Shown here: one piece after another, positions 8,833 through 17,215 of the stretch
Layout: each line of letters starts with the position of its first letter
How positions within the stretch are numbered: position 1 is the first letter of the stretch
NCBI GenBank assembly: GCA_035647435.1
Contig: DASRNM010000015.1
Location: forward strand, 1 to 41,524
Direction of reading: 5' to 3'
From: JAAZFZ01 sp035647435
Lineage (GTDB): Bacteria; Bacillota; Clostridia; Oscillospirales; Acutalibacteraceae
Length of the DNA: 41,524 nucleotides
Position numbers and translations under genes: made by a program
The notes under the pieces: model-generated
Database searches by the model: none
What the model was told of the DNA's origin: nothing
Seen by the model: only the letters and a program-made list of their open reading frames with translations

Positions 8833-9669
8833 CTATATTTCGACTTCCATCCCGTCATAAGAAACGAGGAAACCGTGCTCTTTTGCAACAGGTAAAAACT
8901 CATCATGCGTCAAAAGACCGTTGTGTGAGAAATGGTGATAGCACCATGTTGTCTTCTCGTCTGCACAACCAATTTCAATAAGTCTTTGTTTAACTTCACC
9001 GCAAGCGTTAATGCCCATGTGTCCATCTCTGTAATCGAGAATTATGCCTGTGCAATCAAGAGAAACAAAATTAAAATGCTGTTTGGATTTTTCAAGCTCT
9101 GCCCATGTTTCTTCGGGGAAATAGCCCGTGTCGTTTGCATATAGCATTGTTTTTTCTCCGTCTGATATTGAGTAGAAAACCGGGCCTGAATGCTTGTCAT
9201 GGTTTGCCTTATATGGTGTAATTGTGTAGCCCTCAGCTTTGAAAGGTTTAAAGGCCTCAATCGGTGTGTATTTAACAACATTTTCATCAAGATTTCCTTT
9301 TTCTATTATATCCCTTATGCTTTCACCAGCAATGTCAGTACAATATATATTCAATGGTTTTTGCTTTTCCCCCTCTTCGGTATAGGCAAAGCCATGTTTT
9401 CTGAACTCTAACTCTTTTGCATATAGATGGTCAGAATGACTGTGAGTTACTAAAAGTGTTGTTATGTTTTTCAAATCAAGCCCGCCATTGAGCACATGGA
9501 AGTATGTGTCGGGTGGCAAATCAACAAGTATTTTGTTGTCGATTATAGCTTGCGAACGTGTTCTTATGTTTGGCCCTTTTGCCTTTTCGGACTTTTGACA
9601 GACAGGGCAAAAGCAAAAAAGTGCAGGAATCCCCTCCGCCGCTGCGGTGCCTAGATATTTGAGTTTCAT
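8833..9669 (-). CDS. PhnP-like MBL-fold metallo-hydrolase
   Basis: This 278-residue protein is a metallo-beta-lactamase-fold phosphodiesterase. The metal motif THSHSDH gives His76, His78, Asp80 and His81, with further ligands likely in KANHDKHSG, LDCTG and HHFSHNG. Near the N-terminus CFCPVC (Cys19, Cys21, Cys24) matches the structural zinc CxCxxC element of PhnP, which cleaves 5-phosphoribosyl 1,2-cyclic phosphate. No phosphonate lyase genes are in the window, so the substrate may be a different cyclic phosphate. GGAGGAAATCTG precedes the ATG. A TATAAT promoter lies upstream, divergent from the GntR gene. Confidence 0.88.
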   Translation of the reverse strand: MKLKYLGTAAAEGIPALFCFCPVCQKSEKAKGPNIRTRSQAIIDNKILVDLPPDTYFHVLNGGLDLKNITTLLVTHSHSDHLYAKELEFRKHGFAYTEEGEKQKPLNIYCTDIAGESIRDIIEKGNLDENVVKYTPIEAFKPFKAEGYTITPYKANHDKHSGPVFYSISDGEKTMLYANDTGYFPEETWAELEKSKQHFNFVSLDCTGIILDYRDGHMGINACGEVKQRLIEIGCADEKTTWCYHHFSHNGLLTHDEFLPVAKEHGFLVSYDGMEVEI

Positions 9670-9700
9670 CAGATTTCCTCCGTTTTCGTTGATAAATACA

Positions 9701-9728
9701 ATTATACATTTTTTTATTAACTGTTCAA
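9701..9728 (-). promoter_or_regulatory. Promoter of the PhnP-like gene
   Basis: On the minus strand TTGAAC (9723-9728), a 16-base spacer and TATAAT (9701-9706) lie about 32 bases before the start codon. Confidence 0.7.
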
Positions 9729-9762
9729 GTAATAATTAAAAGCTTATAAAATATGCTTTAAA

Positions 9763-9789
9763 TTGACTTTAAAATTATCATGTGATAAA
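9763..9789 (+). promoter_or_regulatory. Putative GntR promoter with inverted repeat
   Basis: TTGACT (9763-9768) lies 15-16 bases from a weak -10 region (GATAAA). A 6-bp inverted repeat TTATCA-TG-TGATAA (9775-9788) spans the -10 region and could be an operator for the regulator itself. The promoter call is weak because the -10 is poor. Confidence 0.35.
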
Positions 9790-9835
9790 CTTTTTGGAGC
9801 ACAAGTTTGATTTTTTTTGAAAGGAATCTTTTTAA

Positions 9836-10528
9836 ATGATTGACAGTAGAGTGCCACTCTATATTAAGACAAAGGAACATATAATAGAGCTTATAGACAA
9901 CGGCGGATATAAACCAGGTAGTCGTCTGCCCTCTGAAAAAGAGATTATGCAGCTGCTCGGTGTAGGGAGAGCTACTGTTCGTTCAGCATTAGCAGAGCTT
10001 GAAAAAGAGGAGAAAGTTTTAAAGCGGCACGGAGTCGGCACATTTGTTGCTGAACCAAAAAAATCTTATAGCTTTGAGCCACTCATTTCCTTAACCTATT
10101 CTCTTAAAAGAATGGGTATTGAGTTAAAAAACAAAACTTTGCTCAGCGAAACGGTGGTATCTGAGGGCGAGCTGACTAAGGGTTGGCAAAACGGCACTGT
10201 TTTAGGTCATATTAAGAGATTAAGAATGTCGGGCAGTACGCCTGCGGCTGTTGAAGACAGTTATTTTGTGCCAGAACTTTTTGATTTAGTTAAAGCGGCA
10301 GGGTCTGCTCAATCATTTTCTCATCTTATTGCTGAAAAATCTAGTGAGGAGCTTGGCAGAGTATCGATGGAAATTCTTGTTCGCAAGCCCACCGATGAGG
10401 AAAGATATATTCTGGAGCTTGATGAAAATGAAAAGGTTGCGCATATGAAACGATGGATATATTCAGAGGATAAAAGAACCCCAGTCAATTATGTCAACTT
10501 CGTTGTTTCTTATAAGCTTTTGAACTGA
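9836..10528 (+). CDS. GntR-family regulator, HutC/UTRA type
   Basis: This 230-residue transcription factor has an N-terminal winged helix (about residues 6-72). It includes YKPGSRLPSEKEIMQLLGVG, the recognition helix RATVRSALAELEKE and the wing RHGVGTFV. A UTRA ligand-binding domain follows (about residues 85-228), ending in MKRWIYSEDKRTPVNYVNF. Such regulators usually repress and respond to a small metabolite. AAAGGAATC precedes the ATG. The cysteine synthase gene follows after 39 bases, so it may regulate cysteine synthesis together with itself; that is inference from order. The effector cannot be predicted. Confidence 0.9.
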   Translation: MIDSRVPLYIKTKEHIIELIDNGGYKPGSRLPSEKEIMQLLGVGRATVRSALAELEKEEKVLKRHGVGTFVAEPKKSYSFEPLISLTYSLKRMGIELKNKTLLSETVVSEGELTKGWQNGTVLGHIKRLRMSGSTPAAVEDSYFVPELFDLVKAAGSAQSFSHLIAEKSSEELGRVSMEILVRKPTDEERYILELDENEKVAHMKRWIYSEDKRTPVNYVNFVVSYKLLN

Positions 10529-10567
10529 AAATTTTAATTTTTATACAACCGATAAGGAGCGATTCTT

Positions 10568-11500
10568 TTGAATGAAATATATAAAAGCGTAACGGAATTA
10601 ATCGGTAACACTCCGCTGCTTGAAATTGGCGGATTTATGAAGATACACAATATAAACGCAACTATTTTGGCAAAGCTTGAACATTTTAACCCTGCCGGCA
10701 GTGTCAAGGATAGAGTCGCAAAGTCAATGATAGAAGACGCGGAAAATAGGGGCTTGTTAAAAGAAGGCTCTGTTATTATTGAGCCTACTTCGGGCAACAC
10801 AGGCATAGGGCTTGCAAGCATTGCGGCGCAACGAGGATATAGAATCATTCTTACCATGCCTGAAACAATGAGTATTGAAAGAAGAAGTTTGCTAAAAGCT
10901 TTTGGTGCGGAAATTGTTTTGAGCGATGGCGGATTGGGCATGAAAGGTGCAATAGAAAAGGCAGAGGAGCTTTCAGATGATATCCCGAACAGCTTTATGC
11001 CTTCACAATTTGAAAACCCCGCAAACCCTGCCGCTCACGTTGCCACAACCGCACCCGAAATATGGGAGGATACGCAAGGCAAAGTTGATTATTTTATTTC
11101 ATGTGTTGGCACAGGTGGAACTCTTTCAGGGGTGGGCGAATATTTGAAAAAGAAGAACCCCGAAATCAAAATTATTGCGGTTGAACCTGAGGGTTCAGCG
11201 ATTCTTTCGGGTGGACAGGCAGGCAAGCATTCAATTCAGGGCATTGGAGCGGGATTCGTTCCGAAAACGCTGAACACTGAAATATATGACGAAGTGATAA
11301 CGGTTAGCGACAAAGAGGCGTTTGAGGCAAGCAGAGAAATTGCAAAAAGCGACGGGATTCTTGTTGGAATATCATCGGGGGCGGCAGCTGCTGCGACATT
11401 AAAAATTGCAAAACGGGCAGAAAGTAAAAACAAAACAATTGTGGTTTTGTTCCCTGACACTGGTGAACGCTACCTTTCAACTGAATTATATTCTAAATGA
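10568..11500 (+). CDS. cysK: Cysteine synthase (O-acetylserine sulfhydrylase)
   Basis: This 310-residue PLP enzyme makes cysteine from O-acetylserine and sulfide. It has ELIGNTPLLE near the N-terminus, the PLP lysine in NPAGSVKDR (Lys47), the substrate loop EPTSGNTGIGL, the phosphate-binding GTGGTLSG, and EGSAILSGGQAGKHSIQGIG. The start is a TTG eight bases after AAGGAG; the next in-frame ATG would remove the conserved ELIGNTP segment. Length is normal. It follows the GntR gene and precedes a flippase. The SulP-like gene is 4.5 kb away in a separate operon. CysK rather than the closely related CysM is assigned by overall resemblance. Confidence 0.9.
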   Translation: MNEIYKSVTELIGNTPLLEIGGFMKIHNINATILAKLEHFNPAGSVKDRVAKSMIEDAENRGLLKEGSVIIEPTSGNTGIGLASIAAQRGYRIILTMPETMSIERRSLLKAFGAEIVLSDGGLGMKGAIEKAEELSDDIPNSFMPSQFENPANPAAHVATTAPEIWEDTQGKVDYFISCVGTGGTLSGVGEYLKKKNPEIKIIAVEPEGSAILSGGQAGKHSIQGIGAGFVPKTLNTEIYDEVITVSDKEAFEASREIAKSDGILVGISSGAAAAATLKIAKRAESKNKTIVVLFPDTGERYLSTELYSK

Positions 11501-11557
11501 TTTCAAACAACTACAAAATTTTAAAGCTATGCTTTCAACTTTTAAGGTGGACGAAAA

Positions 11558-13033
11558 ATGAGTAAAAAAGCCAAGGTTTTCACGAATTCATTTTTATATT
11601 CTTTTAACTCATTGCTGTTAAAGGCTGTAAACTTTTTGCTTATTCCTGTCTACACGGCATTTCTCACCACGGCAGACTACGGCACAACAAACCTTGCATC
11701 AAACTTCAACACCGTTGCTACCTGTTTTGTAGCGTTTTCTCTCTACACCTCAGTTATAAGATTTTATGTGGATTTAAAAGAAAACAGCGAAGCACTCAAA
11801 AGATTTTACGGAACTCTTGTTCTATTTATAGGCGGCTCGAGTGTTGTTTTTCTAATGTTTTCATTGTTGCTAAAGGATTGGATAATCCGAATTCTTTTTG
11901 ATGGAATTGACTTTTATCCCACAATTCTTATTGTGCTTTTAAACATTCCTTTCAGCTGCATGCACTCGCTGTACCAAAACATACTCCAGGGCAGGCAAGA
12001 GGGTAAAAAATACACTGTAACGAGCATTTTCTATTTTTCATTCATGGTTTCATTGAACATGATTTTTGTTGTGGGCATGAAAATGGGTGCAAACGGTGTG
12101 TTGCTCAGCACACTCATAGTAAACATTCTTTTTGCAATCTTTGTTATTTTTGATTTAAAAAGGCTAAACCTCATAAGATTTTGTATAGATTTCAAATTGC
12201 TTAAAAGCGCATTAAAGTATTCGGTGCCACTAATGCCACATGATTTGTCTGCATACACAGCACCATTAATTTCAAAAATTATATTAAACAAAAGCTTTGC
12301 CCTTTCCAGCGTCGGTCTTTATGGGCTTGCAACACAGTTGAGCAGTGTAACCGACATGGTGCAGATGTCCGTCAACATGGCGTTTGCCCCTTGGTTTTAT
12401 GAAAAACTAAAACAAAACACGCCTCAGGCGAAAGAAGAAGTTGTGAAAACAGCGCAGCCGCTTATGTGGGTTTATGGCATAATATTTCTTGCGGTAGGTC
12501 TTTTTTCTCAAGAGGTCATTTTGATAATGGCACAAGATTCCTATGCGCTTGCATGGAAGGTAGTGCCTCTGCTTGTCGTCGCATTGTCAATCAAGTCAAT
12601 ATATTATTTCTATGTGAACGTGCTTTTTTATTATAAAAGCGCCGCAAAAAAAATATTTATTGCAACTATGTCGGGTAGCATTGTAAATATTGTTGCTTCG
12701 TTTTTGTTAATCCCCGTTTATGATATCTACGGCGCAGGCATCGCACAAATAGTCTCAAGGCTTGTTACTGTATCTATTGTTGTTATTATTAGCAGAAGGG
12801 TCGACAATGTGGGATTTAAGCTGCATAAAATGGTTGGAATGGTTGTTTTGAATATCCTATTTATCACAGGAGGGCTCTATTTTAGCTACACAAGGTTTGA
12901 CACACAGTTCAGCCTTATAAATTTCGGTTATAAAATGATTTTCTTTGCGGCATACACAGGGATTGCTTGCTTTGCTATGAAAAAAGACATAAAAGCACTG
13001 TTTGAAAACATAAAATTGAATTATATAAAATAG
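11558..13033 (+). CDS. Polysaccharide flippase (Wzx/MATE-like, MOP superfamily)
   Basis: This 491-residue integral membrane protein has about 12-14 hydrophobic segments spread over its length. The N-terminus (FTNSFLYSFNSLLLKAVNFL, then LLIPVYTAFLTTADYG) is the usual opening of Wzx/RfbX-type flippases that move lipid-linked oligosaccharides outward. Mid-protein segments such as SVPLMPHDLSAY fit the family. An AAGGTGG site precedes the ATG. It lies 57 bases after cysK without a clear promoter of its own and is followed by a hairpin terminator. With the GT8 gene downstream it suggests surface glycan export, but a full polysaccharide locus is absent. Confidence 0.85.
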   Translation: MSKKAKVFTNSFLYSFNSLLLKAVNFLLIPVYTAFLTTADYGTTNLASNFNTVATCFVAFSLYTSVIRFYVDLKENSEALKRFYGTLVLFIGGSSVVFLMFSLLLKDWIIRILFDGIDFYPTILIVLLNIPFSCMHSLYQNILQGRQEGKKYTVTSIFYFSFMVSLNMIFVVGMKMGANGVLLSTLIVNILFAIFVIFDLKRLNLIRFCIDFKLLKSALKYSVPLMPHDLSAYTAPLISKIILNKSFALSSVGLYGLATQLSSVTDMVQMSVNMAFAPWFYEKLKQNTPQAKEEVVKTAQPLMWVYGIIFLAVGLFSQEVILIMAQDSYALAWKVVPLLVVALSIKSIYYFYVNVLFYYKSAAKKIFIATMSGSIVNIVASFLLIPVYDIYGAGIAQIVSRLVTVSIVVIISRRVDNVGFKLHKMVGMVVLNILFITGGLYFSYTRFDTQFSLINFGYKMIFFAAYTGIACFAMKKDIKALFENIKLNYIK

Positions 13034-13040
13034 ATTAAAT

Positions 13041-13076
13041 AAAGAGGTTGCTTGAATAGCCGAACAATCTCTTTTG
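13041..13076 (+). terminator. Terminator after the flippase gene
   Basis: A 10-bp stem AAAGAGGTTG/CAATCTCTTT with one G-T wobble (13041-13050 with 13065-13074), a 14-base loop and a short T-run. Confidence 0.65.
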
Positions 13077-13118
13077 CACTTTAAAACATTGGCCCCTGCA
13101 TTTTGCTCACCCCTTGGG

Positions 13119-13161
13119 TTGACTTATTTGTAATAATTCTATACTTTTTATTATAGTATAG
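13119..13161 (+). promoter_or_regulatory. Possible promoter with inverted repeat before GT8 gene
   Basis: TTGACT (13119-13124) is followed 15 bases later by TATACT (13140-13145). The -10 lies in an inverted repeat CTATAC (13139-13144)/GTATAG (13156-13161). The spacer is short, so confidence is limited. Transcription from here would leave a long 5' leader of roughly 165 bases before the GT8 start. Confidence 0.35.
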
Positions 13162-13319
13162 CTATAACGGCGGTATCAATAAGACTCACTTGTGCAAGAA
13201 AACCCCAACGATTTATAAATTTAATTATAATGTTGAAATTGCGGGGAAATACGTATATACTTATTTTTAGGAAACACAACAAATTACAGTATCGGAGGCA
13301 GGTCAAAAGACCAAATATT

Positions 13320-14129
13320 ATGAACATTTTAGTTACATTAAATTCAAACTATGTAAAACCATTGATGGTTATGTTACACTCCGTTATGTGCTCAAACCCA
13401 GACGGAGAATTTTCTATTTATGTTGCACACTCATCTTTGACGGATGAGGATTTTTCAATGATTGAATCGAGCGTTGATAGTGAAAGATGCAAAATTGTGT
13501 CTGTTCCTGTTCAGGATGAATTGCTTGCGAACGCACCAACTCTTAAGCGAATTTCAAAGGAAACATATTATAGGCTGCTTGCTGCACAATATTTACCCGA
13601 AGATGTTGACAGAATTCTTTACCTCGACCCCGACATAGTTGTAATAAAACCACTAGACAAGTTTTACAATATGGATATGGGCGCCAACCTCTTTGCAGGA
13701 GCGGGCCATGTCAGCTCATTTTTAAACCATATCAACACCAAAAGGCTTTGGATGGATAAGGGCAGCACCTATGTCAATGCAGGCGTGTTATTGATGAATA
13801 TTGAACAGTTGCGTAAAAAGCAGTCGATTGACTATATGTTTAAATTCATTAAGGATAATGAATCGAAACTTTACCTTGCAGACCAAGATGTTTTAAATTC
13901 CTTGTACTTTAAACATACAATCATAATAGACCCGTTGCTTTATAATTTAGACGAAAGAACCTTTAAGGGCGGCGTTTTTGCAATTGAAACAAAAAAGATT
14001 GATGTTGATTGGGTTAAGGAAAACACCATCATAGTTCACTTTAACGGTAAAAATAAGCCTTGGAATGAAGGCAAATACAAGGGTAAGCTCAACATATTCT
14101 ATGAAAAATACTGCAATATTCTCCAATAA
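13320..14129 (+). CDS. Glycosyltransferase family 8
   Basis: This protein of about 269 residues is a retaining GT8 enzyme (general stress protein A / LPS glycosyltransferase type). The metal-binding DxD is in YLDPDIVVI near residue 104, and YVNAGVLLMN and ADQDVLN follow. The C-terminal catalytic HFNGKNKPW matches HxxGxxKPW. The fold begins at MNILVTLN, so the start is placed at 13320 although an in-frame ATG exists 90 bases upstream. GGAGG is 21 bases before this ATG, but a perfect GGTC-AAAA-GACC hairpin between them would shorten the effective spacing to about nine. It has its own terminator. Donor and acceptor are unknown. Confidence 0.85.
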   Translation: MNILVTLNSNYVKPLMVMLHSVMCSNPDGEFSIYVAHSSLTDEDFSMIESSVDSERCKIVSVPVQDELLANAPTLKRISKETYYRLLAAQYLPEDVDRILYLDPDIVVIKPLDKFYNMDMGANLFAGAGHVSSFLNHINTKRLWMDKGSTYVNAGVLLMNIEQLRKKQSIDYMFKFIKDNESKLYLADQDVLNSLYFKHTIIIDPLLYNLDERTFKGGVFAIETKKIDVDWVKENTIIVHFNGKNKPWNEGKYKGKLNIFYEKYCNILQ

Positions 14130-14138
14130 GATTATATC

Positions 14139-14168
14139 GCCGCACAAACTGTGCGGCATTCTTTTTTT
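14139..14168 (+). terminator. Strong rho-independent terminator
   Basis: A perfect 8-bp stem GCCGCACA/TGTGCGGC (14139-14146 with 14150-14157) is followed by ATTCTTTTTTT. Confidence 0.92.
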
Positions 14169-14180
14169 GCCAATTTCAAA

Positions 14181-14208
14181 TTGACACGGTAGTAAAATAT
14201 GATATAAT
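14181..14208 (+). promoter_or_regulatory. Strong sigma-A promoter of the symporter gene
   Basis: A perfect TTGACA (14181-14186), a 16-base spacer and a perfect TATAAT (14203-14208) lie 35 bases upstream of the start and just after the preceding terminator. It is the best promoter in the window. Confidence 0.85.
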
Positions 14209-14243
14209 TAATAAATTAAACAACAAGAGAAAGAAGGGGTTTT

Positions 14244-15788
14244 TTGTCGAATAATTCTGGTGGCATCAAAAAAGTACCGCTTTATGAAAAGCTCGGCTAC
14301 GGTGTAGGCTCAATTGGTAAAGATATGTGCTATGCCCTCGTCGGATCATTTTTTTTGTATTATTGCACTGATAACCTTGGCATTTCAGCAAGCTTTATGG
14401 GCACGCTTTTCTTTTTTGCAAGGCTTTGGGATGCATTCAACGACCCATTGATGGGTACAATTGTCGACAACACAAGAAACAAATTTGGCAAATACAGAAC
14501 ATGGCTAGCTATCGGCTCGGTGGTAAATGCCTTTGTGCTTATCATGCTTTTCAGCGCACCCGATTTTTTGGCCGGAAACCCAGGGCTGACAAAGGTATAT
14601 GCGAGCACATTATATGTTCTTTGGGGTATGTCATACACGCTTGTTGATGTACCGTATTGGTCATTTGTTTGTGTTATGACAACAGACCAAAGAGAAAGAG
14701 ATGTTGTTTCAACAATTCCCAGAGTGTTTGCAGGCGCAGGAAATTTGCTTACTCAAGTTCTCACCCTCAAAATGATCACATTGATCGGCAAAGGTGATTT
14801 GCAGGCAGGTTTTCAAAGATGGGCAATTATTATTGCCGTTCTTTTCATAGGGTTTATGACAATAACAGTTAGCACAATTAAAGAAAGAACAATAGTCAAG
14901 CAAGACAAAAAGTTCTCGCTTAAAGACGCGATTAGAACACTGAAAAATAATGACCAGCTTATGACTATAGTTCTCATTTTGATTTTGACAAATCTTGCAA
15001 TGAACATGACAACGGGCGTTGCAATATACTACTTTAAATATGTATGGAAAGATCCCTTGATATACAGCTCCTTTGCGATAGTTGTCGGTGCTGCAGTCGC
15101 CATAGGGCTTGTGAGCTATCCGTTTATCGCTAAAAAAATTGCAAGAAGAAAGATATTCATCGCTTCAATGATAATGCCTTCAATCGGTTTTGTTTTGATG
15201 TTTGTCATTTCAAAACTAGTAGGTATTGGCGCGGCAGAAGGCCCGAATATAGACATAACAAAGGCTCTTATCGCCTTTGCCGTACCAGCTTTAGTTTTTT
15301 GCACGGGTTTCGGTTCGATTGGGGTTATGACGACTGTTATTCTTGCGGATACAGTTGACTATGGTGAGTGGAAGCTCGGTTACAGAAGCGAAAGCATAGT
15401 TTTCTCTATGCAAACCTTTATGGTGAAATTTGCAACTGCAATTGCCGGATTGGTTACGGGTTGGGGGCTTTCTATTGCTGGTTATGTTTCAGTCAACGCA
15501 GATAAAACCTCGACAATCGGCATGGACGGTCGCTCGGCACAAGCCATTCTTGACGCGGCCATTGCGGCACAGACCAATTTGTCTGGTGTACAAAACGCTC
15601 TCAATATAATGATGTTTGCAATTCCACCGGTTATACTTATAACAGCGCTTATTATTTACCTTAAAAGATATAAGCTTAACGGAGAATTCTTGAACAAGGT
15701 TAATGAAGAATTAGTAGTCATTCGTGCAAAGAAAAATGAAGAGTATGATTTGCTTCACAAAAAAACATCAGATGAGATTAGCGAATAG
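14244..15788 (+). CDS. GPH-family (MFS) sugar:cation symporter
   Basis: This 514-residue polytopic membrane protein belongs to the glycoside-pentoside-hexuronide:cation symporter group of the major facilitator superfamily. The opening EKLGYGVGSIGKDM and the loop ARLWDAFNDPLMGTIVD followed by KFGKYRTWL are diagnostic. The motif VDVPYWSF comes later, and ADTVDYGEWKLGYRSESIVF marks the second half. About 12 hydrophobic segments are visible. The start is a TTG after AAGAAGGGG; no ATG is available before the conserved N-terminus. It is monocistronic, with its own promoter and terminator. The transported sugar is not deducible, and no glycosidase lies next to it. Confidence 0.92.
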   Translation: MSNNSGGIKKVPLYEKLGYGVGSIGKDMCYALVGSFFLYYCTDNLGISASFMGTLFFFARLWDAFNDPLMGTIVDNTRNKFGKYRTWLAIGSVVNAFVLIMLFSAPDFLAGNPGLTKVYASTLYVLWGMSYTLVDVPYWSFVCVMTTDQRERDVVSTIPRVFAGAGNLLTQVLTLKMITLIGKGDLQAGFQRWAIIIAVLFIGFMTITVSTIKERTIVKQDKKFSLKDAIRTLKNNDQLMTIVLILILTNLAMNMTTGVAIYYFKYVWKDPLIYSSFAIVVGAAVAIGLVSYPFIAKKIARRKIFIASMIMPSIGFVLMFVISKLVGIGAAEGPNIDITKALIAFAVPALVFCTGFGSIGVMTTVILADTVDYGEWKLGYRSESIVFSMQTFMVKFATAIAGLVTGWGLSIAGYVSVNADKTSTIGMDGRSAQAILDAAIAAQTNLSGVQNALNIMMFAIPPVILITALIIYLKRYKLNGEFLNKVNEELVVIRAKKNEEYDLLHKKTSDEISE

Positions 15789-15814
15789 CTTTAATTTTGT
15801 GTGACTTTTTAATT

Positions 15815-15861
15815 GCTCCCGATTTATTATTTTTTAATTGTCGGGAGCTGTTATATTTTTT
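15815..15861 (+). terminator. Terminator after the symporter gene
   Basis: A perfect 8-bp stem GCTCCCGA/TCGGGAGC (15815-15822 with 15841-15848) has an A/T-rich 18-base loop and is followed by TGTTATATTTTTT. Confidence 0.8.
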
Positions 15862-15938
15862 AGGATATTAGCGTAATTCTTTGTGAAGAATAATAAAAAA
15901 ATTGCTTTTAAAAGTGGTATTTAAAACGTTAATTATTA

Positions 15939-15973
15939 TTGCAAAAATTGCCATGTTACGGTATAATAACATG
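15939..15973 (+). promoter_or_regulatory. Promoter and candidate operator of the SulP-GCS operon
   Basis: TTGCAA (15939-15944), a 17-base spacer and a perfect TATAAT (15962-15967) form the promoter. A perfect 7-bp inverted repeat CATGTTA/TAACATG with an 8-base gap (15952-15958 with 15967-15973) encloses the -10 box. That is a classic place for a repressor dimer. No riboswitch-like structure is apparent between here and the start at 16005. Confidence 0.65.
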
Positions 15974-16004
15974 AATTAAGTTTACAGCTGTTGAAAGGAA
16001 AAAC

Positions 16005-17201
16005 ATGTTAACCGATTTAAAATCGTACAGTGCCCAAAAAGTTATATTTGACATTGGTCAAGGTGGAATTATAGCTATGGCGGTTTTCCCCCTTGCTTTA
16101 GCTTTTGGAGCGAATTCCGCGGTGGGTATTACCTCGAGTCTTTTTGCTGCGATAATCGGTGGCGCGCTTTTAAGCCTGCTTGGCACAGGCGCTGCTACAT
16201 TTGCTCCGACTTGCTTAATTTTCCTGATTTTCTCAGAACTTTTGTCAAAGTTCGGCTGGACAACGGCTCTTTTTTCGGGATTTTTGGCAGGAGTGTTGCT
16301 GTTTGTTTTTTCGTTTTTCCCGAAGGCTAAACAAGCAAGCAAAATCCCGACGTTTCTTTTGCAGGGCTTTGTAGTGGGAGCCACGCTTTCGATGGCGATT
16401 TTGCAAGTAACAAACTACTTTGAAATCGGCGCAACAGGCGCAACAGCCGTTGAAATGCTGATGTCATACAAAAACGTTGGTTTCCATTCAAACTGGAGAA
16501 CAGTCCTTTTTGCAACAATCATGCTTGTTGTGATGATAACCTTCCCGATAAAATTCAAAAGATTTTCTAAAATTGTTTCGGCGCAATTTTTCGGTATAGC
16601 TATAACAACTATATTAAACCTTTTTCTCAATGCGGATGTAAGCGACACAAATGTCATTGAGGTCGGTAATATCCCATTGAATTTGATTAGTGGAAATGCT
16701 TTGATTTTCAACAAAGTTAGTGAAATGTCAATACAAAACGCAATTGTGGGTGCAGTTGTTATTGCTTTTCTTATAAATGCCGAGTCGACTATCAATCACA
16801 AGGGAAATATGGCAGCAATAGGGGCCTGCAACATTGTTTCACCTCTTTTTGGAGGAATGCCGTTGAGCGTAATGTCAAAGGTAAAGGGCACTCGTTTTGT
16901 GGGTTTGTATGCGGGAATTATAATGTATGTATTTATTGCGGTTTTCGGCAAGTTTGTCGCAAGGCTTCCGATATCAGTTTTGGCGACCGCTTTAATAATG
17001 GTGATGTGGGAACAAATTGACTGGAAAAGTGTAAAAATAATTTTTGCAAATCAACAGAAAATTAAACCGATTATATTCTTTTCTGTTGCAATTTTAACTG
17101 TTCTTATTGATTTGACATTTGCGGCAATAATCATTATCGGTGCATCAATAGTTTTGACAATGACCGACAGGATTAGAGGTTGTTACGATGAAAACAAATA
17201 A
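16005..17201 (+). CDS. SulP-like permease without STAS domain
   Basis: This 398-residue membrane protein has about 10-12 hydrophobic segments. It resembles the transporter domain of SulP/SLC26 anion permeases: GIIAMAVFPLALAFG near the start, LQGFVVGATLSMAILQ mid-protein, and FLINAESTINHKGNMAAIGACN followed by LFGGMPLSVMSK, the SulP-type inverted-repeat region. It ends soon after the last membrane segment (TDRIRGCYDENK). The cytosolic STAS domain that brings typical SulP proteins to about 550 residues is therefore absent. GAAAGGAAA precedes the ATG. It is the first gene of the operon leading into the glycine cleavage genes. The substrate is unknown; family members move sulfate, bicarbonate or dicarboxylates. 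Confidence 0.75.
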   Translation: MLTDLKSYSAQKVIFDIGQGGIIAMAVFPLALAFGANSAVGITSSLFAAIIGGALLSLLGTGAATFAPTCLIFLIFSELLSKFGWTTALFSGFLAGVLLFVFSFFPKAKQASKIPTFLLQGFVVGATLSMAILQVTNYFEIGATGATAVEMLMSYKNVGFHSNWRTVLFATIMLVVMITFPIKFKRFSKIVSAQFFGIAITTILNLFLNADVSDTNVIEVGNIPLNLISGNALIFNKVSEMSIQNAIVGAVVIAFLINAESTINHKGNMAAIGACNIVSPLFGGMPLSVMSKVKGTRFVGLYAGIIMYVFIAVFGKFVARLPISVLATALIMVMWEQIDWKSVKIIFANQQKIKPIIFFSVAILTVLIDLTFAAIIIIGASIVLTMTDRIRGCYDENK

Positions 17202-17215
17202 TTTGGAGGGTTTCA

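Noticed and set aside
10534..10941. 135-codon minus-strand frame
   Set aside because: Antisense shadow of cysK, with no independent signals.
13230..13319. Upstream ATG for the GT8 protein
   Set aside because: The extra 30 residues are basic and unlike any GT8 N-terminus; the fold starts at MNILVTLN.
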